DNA from: Agrostemma githago
Taxonomy: Eukaryota; Streptophyta; Magnoliopsida; Caryophyllales; Caryophyllaceae
Reading direction: 5' to 3'
DNA length: 64,000 nucleotides
Assembly: GCA_958450325.1 (NCBI GenBank)
Contig: OY288248.1
Location: forward strand, 1,550,001-1,614,000
Shown piece after piece: positions 55,935-64,000 of this stretch (positions are counted from its first letter, which is position 1; each line of letters starts with the position of its first letter). The notes below the pieces were generated by a model. It made no database searches, was not told where the DNA came from, and saw only the letters and a list, made by a program, of their open reading frames with translations. The translations under genes and the position numbers were made by a program.

Positions 55935-58900
55935 ATGCTGAGGAAAAGATCAAGGTCAGTAGCAAGTAAACAACAAGGTATAGTTGGTGATAATAATAAT
56001 CATCAATGGCTTCCACCAAATGAAAAACCAACAAAACCAACTTCATTTTTCTTAACTTCTCCAAGATTTCTCAAGGGTTTTTTCACTTGTTCTGAAAAAA
56101 TTGATCAAATGATGAGCCCAACTTCAATCCTTGACAAAAACCCATTTTCTGCTGTTGCTAATTTCTGGGTTTTTGACAACAATTCCAAGTTTTCTAGCAA
56201 CAAGTCCAACAACAACAACAACAACCAAAAATCCCCAAATCAACATGATTGGGAGCAACCAAGCAACAAAAAAGGGATTGGGCTTGCATTAATTGATGAA
56301 AACAACAATGGGTTTTCCTCAAATCAAGCTAATAAATCTGAAATCAAGCAACAAAAGAGAAAACTTGTTGTTTTTGGTTCTCAATTGAGGATTCAAGTTC
56401 CTTCTTCATTGACAAATTCCTCTGTTTTCCCCTGTTTTTCCCCTGAATCACCTAGGGAATTTGGAATCAAAACCCCAAGAAACAACAACAACAACAACAA
56501 CAACAATCTATCAAATTTTTCTAATTCAAATTCACAAGTTCATCCTGAGGAAAAAATCCCATCAATGGGCGAAATAGATGAAGAATCTGAGGATTATACT
56601 TGTGTGATTTCTCATGGGCCTAACCCTAAGACTACTCATATATTTGGGGATTGCATTGTTGAGAGTTGTTGTGGGAAAATTGTTGGGTCACCTTCTTTTT
56701 CTTCTAAGAGAAATGGGTTTTTTTCATCTTCTTCATTGGGGAATTCAACCCCTTCTTCACAAGAGAATTTCAATTTTCTTAGCTTTTGCCATTATTGCAA
56801 CAAGAAGCTTGGTGAAGGAAGGGACATTTACATGTATAGGTATATATATATAATCTTCCTTAATCTTTGTCATGCATAGATTATGTTGTTTGTTTGTATG
56901 TTTGTCTCTTCAAATATTATATCGCTGATAAGAATTGAACCTCTGTCATGCATGGATCATGTTTTGTGTCTTCAAAATTTTCTATTTGGTTCTAATGAGT
57001 ATACTACGTGTCTATGTCACTGGACACTGGTGAGAATCGAACCCCTGTCGTGCATGGATTATGTTGTGTGTCTTCAAAATTTTCTATTTGGTTCAAATGA
57101 GTATACTACGTGTCTATGTTGCTGGTGAGAATCGAACCCCTGTCATGCATGGATTATGTTGTGTGGCTTCAAATTTTCTATTTGGTTCAAATGAGTATAC
57201 TTAGAGATGGCAATGGACCGGATCTGGACCGGGTCCACTAGGATCCGGACCCGGATCCGTCAAAATTACCCTAGACCCGGACCCGACCCGGACCCGGCCG
57301 GGTCCAAAATTTTAAGACCCGGATCCAGACCCGCCGGGTTCGGTCCGGGTCCGGGTCTACCCGCGGGTCTCACTATTTTATTTTATTTTGTCCTACATTC
57401 TTCATTTCTTCCAAATTTCAAATTTCGCCGGTATTTTTTATCACGTACAAAATTATTTACGACATATATTGTACTAAGAAACTAAACACTCTTACAAACT
57501 CATTCATAACGGTCTTAGAAGACTTACATAAATGTCCGACAACAAACTAAATTCACCACCACATGTCCACAATCCACAAGTTATAACTACAACTTTGAGT
57601 CCTTGAATGAACAAACAAATGGTGAGGATTGAGGAATGAGGAAAGAAGTGAGAGTAATTAATTTAGTTGTTTGCTACTACCAGTTCTGCCTTCTGCGTAT
57701 GTACATTATGTGGTAGATTTTTTTTTTTTTTTTAATTTTTTTTTTTAAAATTAAAGTGCCGGGTCCACGGGTCGGGTCCGGGTCCAAAATTTCAGACCCG
57801 GACCCGGACCCGGTTTTCAAAAATAAGATCCAGACCCGACCCGGATCCGCCGGATCTGAAAAAATGAGACCCAGACCCGACCCGTATGGGTCCGACCCGC
57901 CGGGTCTGGACCGGGTCCTGGACCCGTTGCCATCCCTAAGTATACTACGTGTCTATGTTGCTGGTGAGAATCGAACCCCTGTCATGCATGGATTATGTTG
58001 TGTGTGGCTTCAAAAATTTCTATTTGGTTCAAATGAGTATAATATGTCGCTGGTGAGAATCGAACCCTGTCATGGATGGATTATGTGTGGCTTCAAATTT
58101 TCTATTTGGTTCAAATGAGTATACTACGTGTCTATGTTGCTGGTGAGAATCGAACCCCTGTCATGCATGGATTATGTTGTGTGTCTCTCTTCAAAATTTG
58201 CAATTTGGTTCAAATGAGTGTGGATTATGTCGCTGGTAAGAATCGAACACCAAGTGTGGAAAGCTTTGTTCTTGAGTCTTACTTCTTGTTATGGTGGTTG
58301 AAGGGTGGGACGACCCATCAAACCCGCCCAGTCCGACCCGTAAAAGCAACTAACTCAAACCCGTTTATCCACTTGTCCGTGGACCATGAGCCCACATATG
58401 ATCACCTCTAAAATTCAATCCAAGGCCAAACTAGCCACTTTTCAAATTGACCTCACATATTTGCGAGGTTTGGCAGGGACAGAGCTATGCACATGTCTAA
58501 CCGACCATGGCTTGTGCGGGCGATCTTTCTTGAAAAAAAGTATACTACACAATAGTAGCTAAAAATTTGAATCTAGTTTCGTCCATGTACCATCGATTTT
58601 GTCTCTATGGTTTCTTCATAGGGAAGTTCATAATCTTATATTGTGTGGTAGATAGGAAATTTTAGATTCATATAATCATAAATTAAAAGCAACTACACAA
58701 ATTAAAGTAAAATTAAATTAAATCAAGGAGTGGAATTAATATTTATGATTTAAGTAAAAGAGTTTGTGCTCTAAATGATCATATCATTCCACTTTTAAGT
58801 CATTAGCTTTTAATTTGTCCATTTTATTGTGTTGGATGGATGCTTTATCAAAGAGGATCATTACTTTGGATTATTAGCACTAATTGTTTCATTAATTGAT

Positions 58901-59185
58901 TTCATTTTTAATCATTCCCCCCTCCAAATGGATCTCCTGTTCCATTTTTGTGTCCCACTCTGTGTGTCATACCATACACTGGATGATACCTCACCAACAA
59001 ACATCATAACTAGCTGATGTGTCATCTAAAGTCGTGTCATACTATAATATGACAAATTATTATCAAAAGACTAATTAACTTAACTTTTTTTGTGTGCTTA
59101 TGATTAAAATTGCAGAGGAGAAAAGGGCTTTTGCAGTGAGGAATGCCGTTGCCAAGAAATGCTTTTTGATGAAGTGGAGAACTAG
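55935..59185 (+). CDS. FCS-like zinc finger (FLZ, DUF581) protein (324 aa, 2 exons)
   Basis: Exons 55935-56839 and 59116-59185; joined 975 nt. FLZ proteins are plant adaptors that bind the SnRK1 energy-sensing kinase. Seen: N terminus MLRKRSRSVASKQQ; the motif FFTSPRF-like SFFLTSPRFLKGFF; Asn-rich runs (56210-56224, 56481-56507 from AAC repeats); KRKLVVFGSQLRIQVPSS; DYTCVISHGPNPKTTHIFGD; then the FLZ domain FLSFCHYCNKKLGEGRDIYM, with Cys285 and Cys288 on exon 1 and Cys308 and Cys312 on exon 2 (GEKGFCSEECRCQEMLFDE). The intron within the domain is canonical (TATAG/GTATAT, ATTGCAG/AGGAG) and 2276 bp long. It holds a minisatellite split by a hAT element. The exon 1 reading frame alone would end in a truncated protein with half a zinc site. 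Confidence 0.95.
56930..58250. repeat. Minisatellite in the FLZ intron (about 8 x 95 bp), split by a hAT element
   Basis: Units read ctggtgagaatcgaacccct, gtcatgcatggattatgttg, tgtg.cttcaaaattttcta, tttggttcaaatgagtatac, tacgtgtctatgttg. Copies near 56935, 57032, 57125, then after the insertion 57962, 58050, 58141 and 58232. On the minus strand each unit has ggggttcgattctcacc, which resembles a tRNA T-arm or B-box. Confidence 0.92.
57202..57938. mobile_element. Non-autonomous hAT-type element, 737 bp, 8-bp target duplication
   Basis: Ends TAGAGATGGCAA and TTGCCATCCCTA, one mismatch in 12. AGTATACT flanks it at 57194-57201 and 57939-57946. Subterminal regions are packed with ggacccgg / ccgggtcc motifs in opposite orientation, and the centre is AT-rich with no transposase. 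Neighbouring minisatellite units show the empty site with one AGTATACT. Confidence 0.93.
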
Positions 59186-60911
59186 GAGTGTGCTCTCAAG
59201 CATCTTCAGACTCTAATAATAATTTGCATTATTTTCCTTATATTAAAAAAAAAAAATTACTCTTCGCAGCACGGATTTTACCCTCTACAGCGAAAGAAGA
59301 GTAATTAATATTAATTAATTAACTACGGAAAATAATGCTCGATCCTAATTTTTCCCAACTAGTTTTATTTGATTATATAGTAACCTTAGCCCTACTAGTT
59401 GGATTTTTTTTTTTAAATTTTAAAAAAGAATCTCTACTCAAATATATTTGGTTTTTTTTAGTTTTTTTTTTTTTTTTTTTTTTCATAAAAAGTTTTGTAA
59501 ACCAAAATTTGAGTAAGAGATGTTTTATGTTTTTATGTTGTTATTATTATTAGGAGGAGGAGGAGGATGCATGATGTATGAGGTATGAGATGATGTGAAG
59601 GAAATTGGAAATTTGTAGGCTTTTGATGTTTTGATGAAAGTAATGACCTAAGTTTTTTTGATTCTCTATTTTTGGCACCTTGTTTCTTTTGGATTTAAGT
59701 GGGTGTGTGATGAATTCATTGAAATATTGATGATCATCATCATGTTTTCATTTTGATATATATCTCTTTTATATAAACTCATCGATGAGACGGTTTCACG
59801 ATAAACTTCTCATATAAGAGGTGTTTGCTGATTGGTATAATTAGGAACCAATGAGAAAATTATACAACCAGCTGTATATAAGCTTTATGTACAACTGGTT
59901 TTATGATTTCGAGGAATGCCAAAAAGATTTTGAGTTTTGCTGTAAATTTTCTGAGCTCTAGGATAAAGTTATCGGTTAAATCACGTAAATGTTTAAGCTA
60001 AAAAACTTACAACTCAACTCAAAATCTTATATAAGAACAGTAAATATACACAAAAGGTCAATAACTTTGTCCTGATTGTATAATATTATTGTACAACCAG
60101 GTGCATAATACTATTTTTATTTTTATTGAATATTATATTTTTTTCTCATTTTAAATTGAACAATGATTTCATCATGGAATACCATTATATATTATATATA
60201 TAAATATAATCTCCTTGATTAATTAATTAGATTATTTACGTTGAATTAAGATACTACTCACAAAATAGTAAAAATGTAAAGAACAACCAATTCATTTGAT
60301 TGATTAAAAATATTTCTTAAAAATAATGAAAGTATAAGAAACCAAATGAATCAGAAGAAGTATTTTAAAGTTTTCGTTTATACTGTAGGGAAATTTCGAA
60401 AGAGATTTTAAGTGATCGTAACAACAGATTAACAAAGTTTAATGTACAGTCGATGAACAAAAGTACAAAACAACATCGTAATATACTTCTACAATCGGGT
60501 TTCATCAATCAAAAATCAAAAAACTTGAACTTCACATAGTTTGGTAAACACGAATCATCAACGAGTTTACGATCAAAACAAAAAGTTGATTTTACGTGAG
60601 AGTGATATTGAAACTCGATATTATATTAATAATTTTAATTTTAATTTTAATTTTAATTATTTTGATTTTGATTTTGATTTTGATTTTGATTTTTGTTTTA
60701 AAAATAATGGTCAATAATGCAAGATAGGGGGAATACTACAATAATACAAGTAGGAGGGTGAGTGAGTGAGTAGGGCTAAAGAAAGGGACCCAAAGTAAGT
60801 TATTACCATTAAAATATGTCGTGTCTTCATTGTCTTGTTTGTCCATCTTTGTTCATCAATAATTATCTTCTCATACACTCAAATCCATGTAGTATTACAT
60901 CACAAATTCTG
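59186..60911. other. 3' region of the FLZ gene and AT-rich spacer
   Basis: Contains T runs (59461-59483), inverted pieces tacaaccagctgtat and tacaactggtt near 59860-59900 with another tacaaccagg at 60093, and AATTTT / GATTTT pentamer-hexamer repeats at about 60628-60695. No gene supported. Confidence 0.5.
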
Positions 60912-61392
60912 GTTTACGATCAGAATATCTGTTACAAATTTATAACAGAAAGAAAGACTCCTACATATACGGAGCATAACAATCATCGTTAAAACAGCTG
61001 AAATTAGAGAGTTCAGATCAGAAAAGAAACAAAGCTCTTAAATATCAGCATAACAATTATTGTCGTATCTTGTTTACGATCAGAATATCTGTTACAAATT
61101 TATAACAGAAAGAAAGACTCCTACATATACGGAGCATAACAATCATCGTTAAAACAACTGAAATTAGAGAGTTCAGATCAGAGAAGAAACAAAGCTCTTA
61201 AATATCAGCATAACAATTATTGTCGTATCTTGTTTACGATCAGAATATCTGTTACAAATTTATAACAGAAAGAAAGACCCCTACATACGAGCATAACAAT
61301 CTGTATTTGACCGGTGCCACAAGCTAAAAAGCTCAAATTAGAGAGTTCAAAAAAGAAACAAGGCTCGCTCTTAGATATCAGCATAACAATTG
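60912..61392. repeat. Three tandem 160-bp units
   Basis: Units start at about 60912, 61072 and 61232 and read gtttacgatcagaatatctg, ttacaaatttataacagaaa, gaaagactcctacatatacg, gagcataacaatc. The first two are nearly identical; the third is altered after the first 70 bp. Confidence 0.95.
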
Positions 61393-62110
61393 AATTATTT
61401 GACCAGTTTTAATATTTGATCTGTCTCAAGAGAGACCGACTGTATATATAGTTTGTACATTTTAATTTAGAGGAGCAATCCTCCAAACAACTACAACTAA
61501 TAAAAACCAAATTTCATGACATAACTAGCTTAAGAACTCACTTATTATATACTCTAAGTATTATTATAATTATAATTATAATTATCTTTGTATAATTAAT
61601 TATTCTTGGTGAGATGTGTACGTTAATAGGTTGCTTTAACTTATGTCACTAGTCCTATGATTTAGTTTTGTTTAGAATTTAGATCGAATAAATCTTGTAT
61701 GAGACAGTTCATATAATAAGTTCAGTGCAAGACAAATCAAATACTCTGTAATATACTAAAAATAAAAAGGTAATTTACTGTAATTTTGTAAAATGAACTT
61801 ATTGTGAGACCATATGATTAGAGAAAAATGTCGTCACATGTATTTATGTACGGTATATGCTATAATCGTGTTTTTGAAGATATGTCCTTCCCATTTTCCC
61901 AACATAAAGTTTTCTAATGCAAAAGAAAATAAAATTTAAAAAATAAATAATATTTATAAATTCAAAAATAATTATAAACAAATCGAATAAAAGTATTATG
62001 TATTACGAAGTGTTTTTTTTATTTTTATTTTGCACTTATATCTTTATTTTTAAATATGATCCTATACATTACAGACTACGTTTTAGATGTCCGAAAATTA
62101 TTACTCTATT

Positions 62111-62114
<4 letters not shown>

Positions 62115-62141
<27 letters not shown>

Positions 62142-62156
62142 GTCTTGTTGTTGTTG

Positions 62157-62198
<42 letters not shown>

Positions 62199-62200
62199 GG
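62115..62200. repeat. Compound (TTG)n(TTA)n microsatellite
   Basis: About 14 TTG units followed by about 13 TTA units; the open frame through it is a poly-Leu artefact. Confidence 0.95.
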
Positions 62201-62652
62201 GCAATAATGTTAACTACTCTAAGAAATTAAAACCTTTTAAATCTGATTTTAATATACACCATATAATAATTGATGATAAAATTGTACATAATTTATACAA
62301 TTATTGACATATTAAGTATTAATTTTTCTTTTTAGCTCCTTAAATAATTAAAGACCTAAGAATTGTATTTTTTTTATTACTATTATTATTATTAGTAGTA
62401 GTAATAGTAGTAGACTACTAGTACATTATCTACTAGTAGTACATTATCCATGTAATGTAACTAATGATTATTATTATTAGGACAATGTTAACTACTGTAA
62501 GAAGTTAAAACCTTCTAAATCTGATTTTAATATATAAGAATTGATGATAAAATTGTACAAAATTGATGCAATTATAGACATATTAAGTATTAATTTTTCT
62601 TTTTAGCTCCTTAAATAATGACCTACAAATTGTATTATTGTTATTATTACGG

Positions 62653-62685
<33 letters not shown>

Positions 62686-62875
62686 TTTTTTTTTTTTTTT
62701 AGGTTTTTTAATCTTAAACTACAACTTATATTAAAATAAATTCAAATTTACTAGTACATATTATTATTATAATATTATTTATTATTAGTAATAGTAGTAG
62801 ACTACTAGTACATTATCTACTAGTAGTAGTAGTAGTACATTATCCATGTAATGTAAGATGTAACCAATGATAATA
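62201..62875. repeat. Duplicated AT-rich blocks with AGT/ACT microsatellites
   Basis: Block 1 (62203-62350) and block 2 (62478-62630) share gttaactact, ttaaaaccttt.aaatctga, gatgataaaattgtaca and attaagtattaatttttctt. A second pair, 62395-62470 and 62790-62872, shares agtagactactagtacatta and ttatccatgtaatgtaa. Confidence 0.88.
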
Positions 62876-63109
62876 TTAAGGAATAATTAATAGACTATAT
62901 ATAACACTATTATAAAGTGGTCACAAAGTCTATAAACCTTAATGCAAAAACTAGTCTTGATTGCAGCCCTACCCACCCAGGGTCTCATGTAACTATCCAA
63001 TCATTTACTCATCTTTAACGACTTTCTTCAACCTTTATGTGTATAAGAATATGACCTCCTTCAACTTCCCTCACTTTCCTCCTAACAATTTATATTACCG
63101 ATTATTATC

Positions 63110-64000
63110 CAAGATGTCTCAGTCTAGTAGTTGAAACTTGAAACTTGAAACTTGAAACAGATGTATTGTGTAGGCAACAAGTACTAGATTGGACTGATCA
63201 TCGAAGATGTTTTAGCCTAGTAAATACTTCGTAAGACATGTGTATATATAGTGGACAACAGATCTCATATTGGACTGTAGATGTAATAGTTGAAACAGAT
63301 GTTGTGGACTACAGGTGCCAGATTGGACTGATCATTGAAGATGTTTTAGCCTAGTAAGTACTTCGTAAGACATGTGTATATATAGTGGACAACAGATCTC
63401 ATATTGGACTGTAGATGTAATAGTTGAAACAGATGTTGTGGACTACATACAGGTGCCAGATTGGACTGATCATCGAAGATGTTTTAGCCTAGTAAGTACT
63501 TCGTAAGACATGTGTACATATAGTGGACAACAGATCTCATATTGGACAGTAGATGTAATAGTTGAAACAGATGTTGTGGACTACAGGTGCCAGATTGGAC
63601 TGATCATTGAAGATGTCTTAACTTAGTCTAGTAGTTGAAGCAAATGTATTATGGACAACCGGTACCAGATTGGACTAATCATCGAAGATGTTTTAGTCTA
63701 GCTAGTAAATAAGATCAATGTATTGTGGATAGCATATCTCAGATTTGACTGTTCGATCATCGAAGATGTCTTCGCTTATTACTCTAGCAATTAAGATAAA
63801 TGTATTTTGATTCTTGTGGACAATAGGTACCAGATTGGACTAATCATTGAAGATGTTTTAGTCTAGCTAGTAAATAAGACCGATGTATTTTGGACAGCAA
63901 ATCTCAGATTGGACTGATCATCGAAGATGTACTGTGATGATGACCGATCCTTGTGGACAACAGGTCCAGATTGGACTAGTCGTGCAATTAAGTGCATGTT
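63110..64000. repeat. Tandem repeat running off the window end (about 130-145 bp units)
   Basis: The best copies (about 63180-63600) share gatcatcgaagatgttttag, cctagtaagtacttcgtaag, acatgtgtatatatagtgga, caacagatctcatattggac and tgaaacagatgttgtggact; later units to 64000 are shorter and diverged. No coding frame. Confidence 0.93.

Noticed and set aside
62010..62207. Open frame with a long leucine run
   Set aside because: Produced by the TTG/TTA microsatellite.

Overview
This is nuclear plant DNA, from a eudicot. Coding regions are split by GT-AG introns, the spacers are AT-rich, and every gene has a plant-type family signature: two seed vicilins, an FCS-like zinc-finger protein, SKIP30 and a type I inositol 5-phosphatase. 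The many Stowaway-type MITEs, the Cassandra-type LTRs and the repeat style would suit a Caryophyllales genome, but I cannot fix the species.

Layout of genes: 181-4318 (+) inositol polyphosphate 5-phosphatase, 9 coding exons; 7306-10565 (+) ARIADNE-type RBR E3 ubiquitin ligase, 3 exons; 10655-14550 satellite of about 12 units of roughly 325 bp; 14980-18243 (-) and 18992-21264 (-) two tandem vicilin-type 7S globulin genes; 22212-23930 (-) ribosomal protein S29; 25216-27162 (+) mitochondrial TIM9; 28078-29372 (-) a 92-residue protein of unknown function; 37032-38096 (+) F-box/kelch SKIP30; 55935-59185 (+) FCS-like zinc-finger protein. All exon models were built by hand from reading frame, splice sites and family motifs, and their coding lengths all divide by three.

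The stretch 38-56 kb and the ends 29-35 kb and 59-64 kb are gene-poor. They hold MITEs, three hAT-type elements or relatives with 8-bp target duplications, tRNA-derived SINE-like elements, a poly(A)-tailed retroposon family, a decayed copia fragment, a cluster of Cassandra-type LTRs carrying a 5S rRNA-like segment, and many local tandem duplications.

The genes do not form a pathway. The vicilins are a tandem storage-protein pair; RPS29, TIM9 and ARIADNE are housekeeping-type genes with telo-box motifs near their starts. The most striking pattern is that eight of the nine genes carry a private tandem repeat (units about 60-270 bp, 2-10 copies) inside an intron or leader intron, each unrelated in sequence to the others. 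No evident new biochemical system was found; the notable items are genome-structural.
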